A stretch of DNA of 64,000 bases from Pseudomonas fluorescens (GCF_902497775.2 NZ_OZ024668.1:2689826-2753825); one strand, 5' to 3'. Shown: positions 27,906 to 37,855, counted from the stretch's first letter. Made by a program: numbers and translations. Notes: a model not told the origin generated them from the letters alone.

Positions 27906-29080
27906 TCCGACGCGTACTGTTACCCGCCACCTGCGCGCTGCTGTTGTCCGCCTGCTCCCAGGCCCCACTGCGGGGTACGGGCGACCTGGGCCTGGTGGTG
28001 GAGCGCGCCAGCGCCAGCGTGCAGATCATCGACAGCAGCGCCGGCAAAGCCCTGGCGCGGATCGACGGCCTGGGCGATTTGTCCCATGCCTCGGCGGTGT
28101 TCTCCCGCGATCAACGCTATGCCTATGTGTTCGGCCGCGACGGCGGCCTGAGCAAAATCGACCTGCTTGCCCAGCGCATCGACAAACGCCTGATCCAGGG
28201 CGGCAACAGCATCGGCGGCGCCATCAGCCAGGACGGCAAGCTGATTGCGGTATCCAACTACGTGCCGGGCGGGGTCAAGGTTTTCGATGCCCACAGCCTG
28301 GAACTGGTCGCGGATATCCCCGCCACCCTGCTCGCCGACGGTAAAAAACGCTCGCGGGTGGTCGGCCTGGTGGATGCGCCCGGCCAGCGCTTCGTGTTCA
28401 GCCTGTTCGACAGCGGCGAAATCTGGAGTGCCGACTTCAGCCACGGCAATACGCCGCAGATCACCCGCTTCACCGCTATCGGCGAGCAACCCTACGACGC
28501 GCTGATCACCGCCGATGGCCGCTATTACATGGCTGGGCTGTTCGGTGAAGACGGCATGGCCCAGCTCGACCTCTGGCACCCGGAGCGCGGGGTCAAGCGC
28601 GTGCTCGGCGACTACGGACGCGGCCAGGCCAAATTGCCGGTGTACAAGATGCCGCACCTGGAAGGCTGGGCGGTGGCCGACAACCAGGCTTTCGTGCCGG
28701 CGGTCGGGCACCATCAGGTATTGGTCATGGATGCGCGCACCTGGCAGCAGACCGACACCATTGCCGTCGCCGGGCAACCGGTGTTCGTCACCGCGCGGCC
28801 GGACGGGCGCCAGCTGTGGGTCAACTTCGCCTACCCGGACAACGACCGGGTGCAGGTCATCGACAGCGAATCGCACCAGGTGGTCGCCGACCTCAAGCCC
28901 GGCCCTGGCGTATTGCACATGGAGTTCACCGCCCGGGGCGACCAGCTGTGGCTGTCGGTGCGCGACCGCGACCAGGTGCAGGTCTGGGACCCGTATAGCC
29001 TCAAGCGCCTTGCCAGCCTGCCCGCTGCCGCCCCCAGCGGCATCTTCTTCAGCAGCCGCGCCCAGCAGATGGGGTATTGA
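27902..29080 (+). CDS. nirF: Heme d1 biosynthesis protein NirF (lipoprotein)
   Basis: 392-aa propeller-type protein with a lipoprotein signal (LLPATCALLLSAC), so it is probably periplasmic and lipid-anchored. NirF catalyses a late step of heme d1 formation and resembles the NirS propeller domain (SNYVPGGVKVFDAHSLELV, PVFVTARPDGRQLWVNFAYP). Coupled to nirC by ATGA and separated from nirD by one base. Confidence 0.95.
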   Translation: MIRRVLLPATCALLLSACSQAPLRGTGDLGLVVERASASVQIIDSSAGKALARIDGLGDLSHASAVFSRDQRYAYVFGRDGGLSKIDLLAQRIDKRLIQGGNSIGGAISQDGKLIAVSNYVPGGVKVFDAHSLELVADIPATLLADGKKRSRVVGLVDAPGQRFVFSLFDSGEIWSADFSHGNTPQITRFTAIGEQPYDALITADGRYYMAGLFGEDGMAQLDLWHPERGVKRVLGDYGRGQAKLPVYKMPHLEGWAVADNQAFVPAVGHHQVLVMDARTWQQTDTIAVAGQPVFVTARPDGRQLWVNFAYPDNDRVQVIDSESHQVVADLKPGPGVLHMEFTARGDQLWLSVRDRDQVQVWDPYSLKRLASLPAAAPSGIFFSSRAQQMGY

Positions 29081-29081
29081 G

Positions 29082-29540
29082 ATGCCAGTACACGCCCTGG
29101 AACAACGCCTGATCGAACACTTTCAGCATGGCATGCCGATTTGCGCCGAACCCTACCGCCAGATGGCACAGGTGCTGGACTGTAGCGAGGAGCAGGTCAT
29201 CGCCTGCCTGCAACAGATGGCCGCGCGCGGCAGCCTGTCGCGCATCGGCCCGGTGTTCGACCACCGCCATGCCGGCGCCAGCACCCTCGCCGCCCTCGCC
29301 GTGCCCGCCGAGCGCCTGCAGCAGGTGGCCGAGCGTATCAACCAGTATCCCGAGGTGAACCACAACTATGCCCGCGAGCACCACTACAACCTCTGGTTCG
29401 TGCTGACCGGGCCCGACCGCGCGCACCTGCAGTGCATCCTCGACGAGCTTGCGGCCGACACCGGGCTGACCCCGCTCGACCTGCCGATGTTGACCGCCTA
29501 CCGCATCGACCTCGGCTTCGCCCTGGGAGACGGAACATGA
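29082..29540 (+). CDS. nirD: Siroheme decarboxylase subunit NirD
   Basis: 152-aa Lrp/AsnC-like protein. NirD, NirL, NirG and NirH together decarboxylate siroheme to didecarboxysiroheme on the heme d1 pathway. N-terminal HTH-like part, then NYAREHHYNLWFVLTG with family-typical histidines and the closing LTAYRIDLGF. It starts one base after the nirF stop and overlaps nirL by 4 bases. The frame extends upstream inside nirF without being coding. Confidence 0.93.
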   Translation: MPVHALEQRLIEHFQHGMPICAEPYRQMAQVLDCSEEQVIACLQQMAARGSLSRIGPVFDHRHAGASTLAALAVPAERLQQVAERINQYPEVNHNYAREHHYNLWFVLTGPDRAHLQCILDELAADTGLTPLDLPMLTAYRIDLGFALGDGT

Positions 29541-30052
29541 ACCGGCCGCTGGCACCTGCGCAAAACCTGGCCTTGCGGCGCCTGCTCGAAGGCGGCCTGC
29601 CCCTGCTGCCCAGGCCCTATCTGGCCCTGGCCGAGCAAATCGGCGCCGATGAACAGCAGGTTATCGAACAGCTCAGCCTCTGGCAGCAGCAAGGCTTGTT
29701 CCGCCGCTTGGGCCTGGTGCTCAACCACCGTGCCCTGGGCTTTACCGCCAACGCCATGCTGGTGCTGGACGTCCCCGACGCCCTGATCGACGAAGTCGGC
29801 CAGCGCCTGGGAAGCGAGCCGCTGGTACGCCTCTGCTACCAGCGCCCACGGTGCCTGCCGCAGTGGCGCTACAACCTGTTCTGCATGGTTCATGGCCGTC
29901 AGCGCGAACGGGTCCAGGTGCAGATTGAATCCCTGCTCGCCCAGCACCTGCTCAGCGACCTGCCCTATCAGGTGCTGTTCAGCACCCAGGCGTTCAAACA
30001 GTGCGGTGGCCGCTTCGCCCCCGCCGTCAGCGTAGCCCTCGCCCATGGATGA
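29537..30052 (+). CDS. nirL: Siroheme decarboxylase subunit NirL
   Basis: 171-aa AsnC-like protein paralogous to NirD/G/H. Characteristic RLGLVLNHRALGFTANAMLV and CYQRPRCLPQWRYNLFCMVHG. ATG 29537 overlaps the nirD stop (ATGA); the frame upstream is inside nirD. Its end overlaps nirG by 8 bases. Confidence 0.93.
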   Translation: MNRPLAPAQNLALRRLLEGGLPLLPRPYLALAEQIGADEQQVIEQLSLWQQQGLFRRLGLVLNHRALGFTANAMLVLDVPDALIDEVGQRLGSEPLVRLCYQRPRCLPQWRYNLFCMVHGRQRERVQVQIESLLAQHLLSDLPYQVLFSTQAFKQCGGRFAPAVSVALAHG

Positions 30053-30488
30053 ACTCGACCGCCGCCTGATCAACCGCCTGCAGCTGGGCCTACCGCTGGT
30101 GCCCCAGCCCTGGCAGGTGCTGGCCGAGGAATTGGGCAGCAGCAGCCAGCAACTGCGTGAACGCCTGCAACGCCTGCTCGACGACGGCACCCTGACCCGC
30201 TTCGGGCCGATGTTCGACATCGAACGCCTGGGCGGCGCCTTTACTCTGGCGGCGCTGAAGGTGCCCGAAGCGCGCTTCGAGGCGGTCGCCGCCGCGCTTG
30301 AAACCATGCCCGAGGTCGCCCACAACTACCGCCGCGAACACGCCTTCAACATGTGGTTCGTCCTCGGTTGCGCCAGCCTTGAGCAGTTGAACCAGGCCCT
30401 GCAGCGCATCGAGCAACGCACCGGCCTGGCGCCGCTGAACCTGCCCAAGGAGGAGACCTACCATGTCGGCTTGTACTTCCCGCTCTGA
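30045..30488 (+). CDS. nirG: Siroheme decarboxylase subunit NirG
   Basis: 147-aa AsnC-like protein, closest in pattern to NirD: TRFGPMFDIERLGGAF, NYRREHAFNMWFVLG and EETYHVGLYFPL. Overlaps nirL (8 bases) and nirH (26 bases), so the four decarboxylase genes are tightly coupled. Confidence 0.93.
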   Translation: MDELDRRLINRLQLGLPLVPQPWQVLAEELGSSSQQLRERLQRLLDDGTLTRFGPMFDIERLGGAFTLAALKVPEARFEAVAAALETMPEVAHNYRREHAFNMWFVLGCASLEQLNQALQRIEQRTGLAPLNLPKEETYHVGLYFPL

Positions 30489-30963
30489 ACAGGCCCTGGC
30501 CCTGCGCCTGGTCGAGCTGACCCAGGCCGGCCTGCCGCTGGTCGAGGATCCCTGGGGCTGGCTGGCCGGGCAGTTGCAACTGAGCGTCGAGGCAACCCTT
30601 GAGCTGCTCAAGCGCCTGCAGGCCGACGGCGCGATTCGGCGCATTGGCGCAGTACCCAACCACTACCGCCTGGGCTATCGCTTCAACGGCATGACCGTCT
30701 GGGATGTCGAGGATGCGCAGATGCCGCGCCTGGGCCGGCTGATCGGCGCCCAGCCCTTCGTCAGCCACTGTTATCGGCGCCCGCGCAACGGCAGCTGGCG
30801 CTACAACCTGTTCGCCATGGTCCACGGCCGCAGTGCCTGCGAAATCGACAGCTACCGCGAACACCTGCGCTACCTGCTGGGTGATGCCTGCCGGGCCGAC
30901 GACATGCTGGTCAGCAGCCGCATCCTGAAAAAAACCGGTCTGCGCCTACCCACCAACCCCTGA
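30463..30963 (+). CDS. nirH: Siroheme decarboxylase subunit NirH
   Basis: 166-aa AsnC-like protein, closest in pattern to NirL: RRIGAVPNHYRLGYRFNGM and CYRRPRNGSWRYNLFAMVHG. AAGGAGGAG lies before ATG 30463 inside nirG. Completes the NirDLGH set. Confidence 0.93.
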   Translation: MSACTSRSEQALALRLVELTQAGLPLVEDPWGWLAGQLQLSVEATLELLKRLQADGAIRRIGAVPNHYRLGYRFNGMTVWDVEDAQMPRLGRLIGAQPFVSHCYRRPRNGSWRYNLFAMVHGRSACEIDSYREHLRYLLGDACRADDMLVSSRILKKTGLRLPTNP

Positions 30964-30977
30964 GCAAGGAGCGTTGC

Positions 30978-32156
30978 ATGTTGAGGATCAGCCATTACCT
31001 GCGCGCCCTGGCCGGCCAAAGCCCGGCCCCGCGCACCAGCCCACCGGGCAGCCCGCGCGCGCCGGTGGTGATCTGGAACCTGCTCAGGCGTTGCAACCTG
31101 ACCTGCAAGCACTGCTACGCCACCTCGGCCGACAGTGTGTTTCGTGACGAGCTGGACACCGAAGCGGCCCTGCAGGTGATCGATGACCTGGCCGCTGCCG
31201 GGGTCAAGGTGCTGATCCTCTCTGGCGGCGAACCGCTGCTGCGCGCCGACCTGTTCCTGCTCAGTGCCCATGCCCGCGACCAAGGCATGTTCGTCGCCCT
31301 GTCGAGCAACGGTACGCTGATCGATGAGCGCAACATCGCCCAGGTTCGCGCGGCCCGCTTCGATTACGTCGGCATCAGCATCGATGGCCTGGAGGCCACC
31401 CACGATGCCTTTCGCCAGCTCAAGGGCAGCTTTGCCAGATCGCTCAAGGCCATGCGCCTGTGCCGCGAACAGGGCATTCGCGTCGGCATGCGCACCACCC
31501 TGACCCAGGACAACCACGCCCAGTTGCCGGCGCTGCTGGCACTGATGCGCGACTGTGACGTGCACAAGTTCTACCTCTCGCACCTGAACTACAGCGGCCG
31601 CGGCAAGCGCAGCCGCAAGCTCGACGCACTGCAGCAGATGAGCCGTGAAGCGATGAACCTGCTGTTCGACCAGGCCTGGGAGGATATCCAACACGGCCGC
31701 GATAGCGACTTTGTCAGCGGCAACAACGATGCCGATGCCATCCTGTTGCTGCAGTGGACAGCGCGCCATCTGCCCGACCATTACCCGCAGCTGGAACAGA
31801 TGCTGCGCGCCTGGGGCGGCAATGCGTCGGGCTGCGCCATCGCCAATATCGACAACACGGGCGAAGTGCACCCCGACACCTACTGGTGGCAACACTCGGT
31901 GGGCAACGTGCGGCGCACGCCGTTCCGCACCCTGTGGCTGGAGCAGCCCGACCCGCTGCTGTTGCGCCTGCGCGAGCATCCCCGGGCCGTCACCGGGCGC
32001 TGCGCCGCCTGCCGCTGGCTGAGTATCTGCAACGGCAACACCCGCACCCGCGCCTGGGCCGCCGGTGACCTCTGGGGCCAGGACCCGGGCTGCCACCTGA
32101 GCGATGAAGAAATCGGCCTGCCGCCAACCGCCTGCATTCCTTGCGTCACGCATTGA
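30978..32156 (+). CDS. nirJ: Radical SAM heme d1 biosynthesis protein NirJ
   Basis: 392-aa radical SAM enzyme that removes propionate groups from the didecarboxysiroheme intermediate. Radical-SAM cluster motif CNLTCKHC (CxxxCxxC) near residue 38, SGGEPLL for SAM binding, and a C-terminal auxiliary-cluster cysteine region (CAACRWLSICNG). AAGGAG precedes ATG 30978. Confidence 0.96.
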   Translation: MLRISHYLRALAGQSPAPRTSPPGSPRAPVVIWNLLRRCNLTCKHCYATSADSVFRDELDTEAALQVIDDLAAAGVKVLILSGGEPLLRADLFLLSAHARDQGMFVALSSNGTLIDERNIAQVRAARFDYVGISIDGLEATHDAFRQLKGSFARSLKAMRLCREQGIRVGMRTTLTQDNHAQLPALLALMRDCDVHKFYLSHLNYSGRGKRSRKLDALQQMSREAMNLLFDQAWEDIQHGRDSDFVSGNNDADAILLLQWTARHLPDHYPQLEQMLRAWGGNASGCAIANIDNTGEVHPDTYWWQHSVGNVRRTPFRTLWLEQPDPLLLRLREHPRAVTGRCAACRWLSICNGNTRTRAWAAGDLWGQDPGCHLSDEEIGLPPTACIPCVTH

Positions 32157-32228
32157 CAACCTGACCGGACAAGCCGCCGACACAGGCGGCCATCCGGCGC
32201 CCCTGATGATGGAACAAGGAACGCCCTC

Positions 32229-33059
32229 ATGCATTGTGCCTCCGTTCTACCCGCCGCCCTGCACTCGCCCTTCAACCCCGGTGAAGTCGCCCTGGTCGGC
32301 GCCGGGCCCGGCGATCCGCGCCTGCTTACCCTGCGCGCCTGGAGCCTGCTGATGCAGACCGATGCCGTGGTTTATGACCGCTTGATCAGCAGCGAACTGC
32401 TGGCACTGATTCCGCCTGGCTGCAGCCGCCATTACGTGGGCAAGATCAGCGGCTACCACAGCCTGCCCCAGGCGCAGATCAATCAGCTGCTGGTCGACCT
32501 CGCGGCGCGCGGCCAGCGGGTGGTGCGGCTCAAAGGCGGCGACCCGTTCATCTTCGGTCGGGGCGCCGAAGAGCTCGACTTTCTCCTGCAGCACGGCATC
32601 GATTGCCAGGTGGTGCCGGGCATCACCGCCGCCGCCGGCTGCAGCGCCTATGCCGGGATCCCCCTGACCCACCGCGACCTGGTCAACTCCTGCCGCTTCA
32701 TCACCGGCCACCTGCAACAAGACGGCGCACTCAACCTGCCCTGGCAGAGCCTGGCCGACAGCAGCCAGACCCTGGTGTTCTACATGGGCCTGTCCAATCT
32801 GCGGCTGATCACTGAGCAGTTGATAGCCGCCGGGCTCGCCGCCGATACGCCGGCAGCCCTGATCAGCCACGGCACCTGCGCCGACCAGCAGGTGCTGCGC
32901 GGTACGCTCGCGATGTTGCCACGCCTGGCCCGGCAATGCCCCGGCGCCACGCCAACGCTGACGGTGATCGGCAAGGTGGTCGGGTTGTTCGCCGACCAGG
33001 CACTGCGCTACCCGGCGCACTTTGCCGCTGCCGCGCTGGCCGCCGAGGTCGCGCCATGA
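32229..33059 (+). CDS. nirE: Uroporphyrinogen-III C-methyltransferase NirE
   Basis: 276-aa SUMT that methylates uroporphyrinogen III to precorrin-2, the entry step to siroheme and heme d1. Motifs: [41 protein letters not shown] and [21 protein letters not shown] in pieces. Follows nirJ by 72 bases and overlaps nirN by 4. AAGGAA precedes the ATG. Confidence 0.96.
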   Translation: MHCASVLPAALHSPFNPGEVALVGAGPGDPRLLTLRAWSLLMQTDAVVYDRLISSELLALIPPGCSRHYVGKISGYHSLPQAQINQLLVDLAARGQRVVRLKGGDPFIFGRGAEELDFLLQHGIDCQVVPGITAAAGCSAYAGIPLTHRDLVNSCRFITGHLQQDGALNLPWQSLADSSQTLVFYMGLSNLRLITEQLIAAGLAADTPAALISHGTCADQQVLRGTLAMLPRLARQCPGATPTLTVIGKVVGLFADQALRYPAHFAAAALAAEVAP

Positions 33060-34540
33060 AAGCCCTGGCCCTTGTCCCGCTGTTGTGGATGGCTTCGGCC
33101 CAGGGCAGCGCCGTTGTCGACCAGGCCGCCCAGGACTATCAGCAACATTGCCAGCAATGCCATGGCGCCACGCGTTTCGGCGCCAGCGGCCCAGCCCTGC
33201 TGCCGGAAAGCCTGAGCCGGATCAAGCCGGCCGAGATCCGCCAGGTGATCAGCGCGGGCCGCCCGGCCAGCCAGATGAGCGGCTTTGCCAAGGTGCTGAG
33301 CCCAACCCGGATCGACGGCCTGGTGACCTACCTGCAACAGCCGCCGGCCACACCACCGACCTGGAGCGATACCCAGATCCGCGCCAGCCACCAGCTACTG
33401 AACGCCGTCGATAGCTTGCCAGGCACGCCCCAGCACGGTGCCGACCCGCTGAACCTGTTCGTGGTGGTCGAAGCCGGCGACCACCACATCAACATCCTCG
33501 ACGGCGACCGTTTCACCGTGCTGGCGCGCTTTGCTTCGCATTTTGCCGTGCACGGCGGGCCGAAGTTCTCGCCCGATGGCCGCTTCGTCTACTTCGCCTC
33601 CCGCGATGGCTGGGTCAGCCAGTACGACCTGCACAACCTCAAACTGATCGCCGAGGTGCGCGCCGGGCTCAATACCCGCAACCTGGCAGTGAGCAAGGAC
33701 GGACGCTGGGTGCTGGTGGGCAACTACCTGCCAGGCAACCTGGTGCTGCTCGATGCCCGTGACCTGACGCCGGTGAAAACCATCGCCGCGGTTGGCCTGG
33801 ATGGCAGGCCGTCGCGGGTCAGCGCGGTGTACACGGCGCCGCCACGGGACAGCTTCATCGTCGCGCTCAAGGACGTAAAGGAGGTTTGGGAGCTGTCCAG
33901 CGCCGGCCAACCCGACTTCGTGCCACGCAGGATTGTCGCCGAGGACTTTCTCGACGACTTCTCCTTCTCGCCAGACTACCGGCAACTGCTGGCCACCTCA
34001 CGCAAGGCCAACGGCGGCCAGGTGCTCGACCTCGACAGCGGCCAGGTCGTCAGTCGCATCGCCCTGCCCGGCATGCCGCACCTGGGCTCCGGCACCTGGT
34101 GGCAACGCGACGGTGCCTGGGTGTTTGCCACGCCGAACATCAGCAAGGGCCTGATCTCGGTAATCGACCTCAAGACCTGGCGCCTGATCAAGGAGATCCC
34201 CACCCTCGGCCCGGGCTTTTTCATGCGCAGCCATGCCAAATCGGCCTATGCCTGGACCGATGTATTCTTCGGCCCCGACAACGACGCCATCCACCTGATC
34301 GACAAGCAGACCCTGGAGATCGCCCACACCCTGCGGCCGATGCCGGGCAAGACCGCCGCTCATGTCGAGTTCAGCCACAACGGCCGCTACTTGCTGCTGA
34401 GCATCTGGGCCAACGACGGCGCACTGATCGTCTACGACAGCCAAACCCTCGAAGAGATCAAGCGCCTACCCATGAACAAGCCCTCGGGCAAGTACAACGT
34501 CGGCAACAAGATCGAGTTCGCCGAAGGTACCTCGCATTAG
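33056..34540 (+). CDS. nirN: Cytochrome c/heme d1 protein NirN
   Basis: 494-aa NirS-like periplasmic protein with signal peptide ([19 protein letters not shown]), an N-terminal heme c motif CQQCH, and a propeller. NirN converts dihydro-heme d1 to heme d1 and passes it to NirS. ATG 33056 overlaps the nirE stop; the longer frame is inside nirE. Its stop overlaps that of the convergent hemN by three bases or so. Confidence 0.94.
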   Translation: MKALALVPLLWMASAQGSAVVDQAAQDYQQHCQQCHGATRFGASGPALLPESLSRIKPAEIRQVISAGRPASQMSGFAKVLSPTRIDGLVTYLQQPPATPPTWSDTQIRASHQLLNAVDSLPGTPQHGADPLNLFVVVEAGDHHINILDGDRFTVLARFASHFAVHGGPKFSPDGRFVYFASRDGWVSQYDLHNLKLIAEVRAGLNTRNLAVSKDGRWVLVGNYLPGNLVLLDARDLTPVKTIAAVGLDGRPSRVSAVYTAPPRDSFIVALKDVKEVWELSSAGQPDFVPRRIVAEDFLDDFSFSPDYRQLLATSRKANGGQVLDLDSGQVVSRIALPGMPHLGSGTWWQRDGAWVFATPNISKGLISVIDLKTWRLIKEIPTLGPGFFMRSHAKSAYAWTDVFFGPDNDAIHLIDKQTLEIAHTLRPMPGKTAAHVEFSHNGRYLLLSIWANDGALIVYDSQTLEEIKRLPMNKPSGKYNVGNKIEFAEGTSH

Positions 34541-35922
34541 ACCGTGCGCGAAAACTGGCCTTTGCGCCCACCGCCCAGGTAGGCGTCAAAGGCCATGGCG
34601 GTGTTGCGCATCATCAAGTGGCCCTGGGGCAGCAACTGCAAGGCGTGTTGATCAAGCGCCAGCAACTGGTCATCCACCTGCTCGGCCAACTGCTCCAGGG
34701 CCTCGGCGAAGTAGTCGTTGAAGCGGATACCGTGTGTAGCCTGGAACCGGTCAAAATCGATACGGCCATGGCACATCAGCTGGTTGATCACCTCGCGGCG
34801 CAGCAGGTCGTCGGCGTTCAGGCGATAACCGCGCTGAATCGGCAACATGCCCTGATCGAGTCGCGCGTAGTACTGGGACAATAGCTTGACGCTCTGGCTG
34901 TAGCTGTCGCCGACCTTGCCGATGGCCGACACACCGAGGCCGATCAGGTCGCAGTCGGCATGGGTCGAGTAACCCTGAAAATTGCGCTGCAGGGTGCCAT
35001 TGGCGCGGGCCAGGGCCAACTCATCCTGCGGCAAGGCGAAGTGGTCCATGCCGATGTACACGTAACCGGCATCGGTCAGGCGCTCAATGGTCAGTTCCAG
35101 CAACTCCAGCTTGCGCTCCGGCGGCGGCATGTCTTCGCGGCGGATCATGCGCTGCGCGCGCACCTGCTCGGGCAGGTGGGCATAGCTGTAGGCGGCAATG
35201 CGGTCCGGGCGCAGAGCGATGATCTTTTCCAGAGTCACGTCGAAGCTCTGCACCGTTTGCAGTGGCAGGCCATAGATCAGGTCGACGCTGATCGACTTGA
35301 AGCGCGCCTGGCGTGCGGCGGCCACCAAGGCGTAGATCTGCGCTTCGCTTTGCCGGCGATTGACCGCAGCCTGCACATCGGCATCGAAATCCTGCACGCC
35401 GAAACTCAGGCGATTAAAGCCCAGGCCACGCAGCATCTGGATTTGCCCGGTACTGATGGTGCGCGGATCGACCTCGATGGAAAACTCGTGCTCGTCGCTG
35501 TCATCGAGGTTGAACGCCTGGTGCAGGCAGTCCATCAACTCGGCCAGTTGCGCGTTGCTCAGGTAGGTCGGCGTGCCGCCGCCCAGGTGCAGTTGGGTCA
35601 ACTTGCGGCTGCGCTCGAACAGCGCGCCCTGCAAGGCGATCTCGCGTTTCAGGTAGCCCAGGTACTCGGCCGCGCGGTGGGTCTTGCGGGTGATGATCTT
35701 GTTGCAGGCGCAGTAGTAGCAAAGGCTTTGGCAGAACGGGATATGGATATAGGCCGACAGCGGCTTGGGGCTAGGCGCCAGGTTGCTGGCCTGCACGGCC
35801 TGCAGGTAGTCATCGATGGCGAACGCCGGGTGAAACTGCGGCGCGGTCGGGTACGAGGTGTAGCGCGGCCCCGGACAGTCGTACTTTTTTACCAGGGCGC
35901 GGTTGAATTCAAAGGCTGGCAT
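34537..35922 (-). CDS. hemN: Oxygen-independent coproporphyrinogen III dehydrogenase HemN
   Basis: 461-aa radical SAM enzyme of anaerobic heme synthesis. The cluster motif is intact (FCQSLCYYCACNK, CxxxCxxC), with HLGGGTPTYL for SAM binding. ATG 35922 (MPAFEFNRALVKKYDCPGPR) is the usual HemN start; the open frame to 35991 is inside the upstream gene, whose end it overlaps by 14 bases. Supplies heme for cytochromes made during denitrification, and is probably driven by the FNR-type box at 37303. Confidence 0.95.
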   Translation of the reverse strand: MPAFEFNRALVKKYDCPGPRYTSYPTAPQFHPAFAIDDYLQAVQASNLAPSPKPLSAYIHIPFCQSLCYYCACNKIITRKTHRAAEYLGYLKREIALQGALFERSRKLTQLHLGGGTPTYLSNAQLAELMDCLHQAFNLDDSDEHEFSIEVDPRTISTGQIQMLRGLGFNRLSFGVQDFDADVQAAVNRRQSEAQIYALVAAARQARFKSISVDLIYGLPLQTVQSFDVTLEKIIALRPDRIAAYSYAHLPEQVRAQRMIRREDMPPPERKLELLELTIERLTDAGYVYIGMDHFALPQDELALARANGTLQRNFQGYSTHADCDLIGLGVSAIGKVGDSYSQSVKLLSQYYARLDQGMLPIQRGYRLNADDLLRREVINQLMCHGRIDFDRFQATHGIRFNDYFAEALEQLAEQVDDQLLALDQHALQLLPQGHLMMRNTAMAFDAYLGGGRKGQFSRTV

Positions 35923-37243
35923 CGTGATCGACCCATTGCTGATGGAGGGAAAGCCCCGGGCTGCTCTGGTCGAACAGCTGGCAGATGGCATCCACTTCCA
36001 CCCGGCCGGCGGGCAATATGCTGATGTAACGCGCCGACAGCTCGACCAGCCCGGCCCGACTCATGGCCTCCAGCTGGCGCCAGGCGCAAGCAAAGTATTG
36101 GCGAAAATCCACGCCGTAGCGGACCTCGATGGCCTGGATATCCAGCTCCAGGTCACAGGCCAGGCGTTCGGTTACGCGCTGGCGCAGATGATCATCCGCC
36201 TCGCAGCGCCAGCCTCGGCAGGTGGCCAATTGGTCGTTGCCCAACTGTTGCAGGTAGTGCGCCAGGGTCAGGGCATTCTGCGTGTAGAGCTCGTCGAACT
36301 GGCTGATCGCGCCCAGGCCCAGGCCGATATGGTCGCAGTAACCGTGCCGGGTAAAGCCCTGGCAATTGCGCCGCAGGCGCCCACGTTCCTGGGCGATGGC
36401 CAGGTCGTCGTCGGCGCGCACGAACTGGCCCAGGCCGATGTGCTGGTACCCCGCTGCCAGCAGCTGCGCAAAACAGCTTCGGCGCATCAGCGCCTTGTCC
36501 TGCTCGCTGCAGGGCGCTTGCGGGGCACTGTGGGCATAACGCGCCGGCGGCTGGGCATAATCGAACACCCGCAGGCGGTCGGGCTCAAGTACGATCAGGG
36601 TGGCAAGCTTGCGGGCGAAGCTATCCGGGGTTTGCCAGGCGTGGCCGTAACCCAGGTCGACACTCACCGAGCGAAAATCGAAGGTGCGCGCGGCATCGAT
36701 CAACGAATGAATCGGCGCCGGGTTCCGGCAGCGGGCGGCCGACAGCACCCCACCCTGGCCACAATCGGGCACGCCGATGCTGACATGGTTGAAACCCTGG
36801 TCGCGCAACAGGCCCATGGTCGCCCAATCGGTGTGATGCAGATCGACTTCAACACCGTAGTCACCCAGCTCGTGCTGGAGCAAGTTGAAGCGTTGGCGCA
36901 GTTGCTCCATCAACCGCCGCAGCACCTCGGGGCCTGGCGTGGCGCCGCTCAGCTGGAACTGCTCGATGCTCTGGTCGGCGCCCAGGTGGCAGCCCACCAG
37001 GGCAATCTCCCGCTGCAAGCCGCGCAGATAGGCGTCCTGCTCCTGGCCATCGAGCCCGGCCGGTAGCTCGACGCTCAAGGACAACGGCCGGTGCTGCTGA
37101 CGGCTGGCACGCAGGGCGCGCAACACATCCAGCGAACCGATGCCGGCATGGAACCTGCGGGTGTCGGCATGCCCCCCGGGCTCGCCCGGCCATTGCCCGT
37201 GCGGGGTGATCTGCTGCGGGTGGCGATGGCGTGGGTCAAGCAT
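35909..37243 (-). CDS. HemN paralogue lacking the radical-SAM cysteine motif
   Basis: 444-aa protein aligned by eye with HemN over most of its length: REIALVGCHLGADQSIEQF against REIALQGALFERSRKLTQL, QHIGLGQFVRADDDLAIA against VYIGMDHFALPQDELALA, and GLGLGAISQFDELYTQNA. The segment holding CxxxCxxC in HemN is replaced by a shorter PAGLDGQEQDAYL, and GGGTP has become SGATP. It therefore cannot bind the usual [4Fe-4S]/SAM. The frame is intact, has a good GGAG site before ATG 37243, and is coupled to hemN by a 14-base overlap. Function unknown; a heme or porphyrin carrier, or a HemN partner, is possible. Confidence 0.82.
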   Translation of the reverse strand: MLDPRHRHPQQITPHGQWPGEPGGHADTRRFHAGIGSLDVLRALRASRQQHRPLSLSVELPAGLDGQEQDAYLRGLQREIALVGCHLGADQSIEQFQLSGATPGPEVLRRLMEQLRQRFNLLQHELGDYGVEVDLHHTDWATMGLLRDQGFNHVSIGVPDCGQGGVLSAARCRNPAPIHSLIDAARTFDFRSVSVDLGYGHAWQTPDSFARKLATLIVLEPDRLRVFDYAQPPARYAHSAPQAPCSEQDKALMRRSCFAQLLAAGYQHIGLGQFVRADDDLAIAQERGRLRRNCQGFTRHGYCDHIGLGLGAISQFDELYTQNALTLAHYLQQLGNDQLATCRGWRCEADDHLRQRVTERLACDLELDIQAIEVRYGVDFRQYFACAWRQLEAMSRAGLVELSARYISILPAGRVEVDAICQLFDQSSPGLSLHQQWVDHDASL

Positions 37244-37302
37244 GGCGGGGCTCCGAGACGGGCTGCGGAGCATCAGTGTCCGCCCTGAGCGGCCCGGGGG
37301 CC

Positions 37303-37316
37303 TTGATTTGCATCAA
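37303..37316. promoter_or_regulatory. ANR/DNR box upstream of the hemN-like/hemN operon
   Basis: TTGATTTGCATCAA, an exact TTGAT-N4-ATCAA palindrome, 60-73 bases before the hemN-like start. Confidence 0.8.
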
Positions 37317-37331
37317 GCGCGGCGCGGCTGG

Positions 37332-37775
37332 CTACCAACTCAGGTAGAACATGGCCTTGGCCAGCAGCAGGATCAGCAACAGATGAACGAACACACTGTG
37401 ATGAATGAACTTCACCCGGCCAGTGCTCATCTGCCCGCTGCGAAACCACAGCATGGCCACGAGAAAATGCCCCAGCACGCTGGCGGCAAGCACGATTTTC
37501 ACCAGCAACAAGGTACCGAACGACGAGTGCAGCGGCGCCTGCAGCACCGGCACATAACGCTGCCAGACCATCCCCGCACCGGCCCCGAACAACACCAGCA
37601 GCACCCAGGGCATCAACTGCCGGGCGCGCTGGCCGATGGCTTGTTCCAGAAGCAGCATGAGCCTGGCCGGCAACTGCTTGCGGATGTGTTCCAGGAACAA
37701 CACCTCGAAGAACACCGTCCCGATGAAAATCACTGCGCCGAACAGGTGCAGGGTTAACAACAGCGGATAAAACAT
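37332..37775 (-). CDS. CopD-like four-helix membrane protein, copy 2
   Basis: 147-aa paralogue of the protein at 16958-17395. Shared blocks: HLFGAVIFIGTVFFEVL, LLVKIVLAASVLGHFLVA and LLAKAMFY, each with a conserved His in or near a helix (TLHLFG, VLGHFL, FVHLLL). Start ATG 37775 with GAGG 5 bases upstream. An ANR/DNR box lies 62-75 bases upstream. Function unknown; heme or metal binding is suggested only by the histidines. Confidence 0.75.
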   Translation of the reverse strand: MFYPLLLTLHLFGAVIFIGTVFFEVLFLEHIRKQLPARLMLLLEQAIGQRARQLMPWVLLVLFGAGAGMVWQRYVPVLQAPLHSSFGTLLLVKIVLAASVLGHFLVAMLWFRSGQMSTGRVKFIHHSVFVHLLLILLLAKAMFYLSW

Positions 37776-37836
37776 CGGGGCCTCGGCGCGAGTCTGGCAC
37801 TGGGCTCGAGACTAGCGCGGCGCTGAGGTGGGGTGG

Positions 37837-37850
37837 TTGACGGCAATCAA
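37837..37850. promoter_or_regulatory. ANR/DNR box upstream of CopD-like copy 2
   Basis: TTGACGGCAATCAA, identical in all 14 bases to the box before ubiU, 62-75 bases before the gene start. Confidence 0.72.
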
Positions 37851-37855
37851 GAAAA

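Noticed and set aside
35909..37243. Calling the HemN-like gene a pseudogene
   Set aside because: No frameshift or stop, a good ribosome site, coupling to hemN and a perfect upstream box argue for a working gene.
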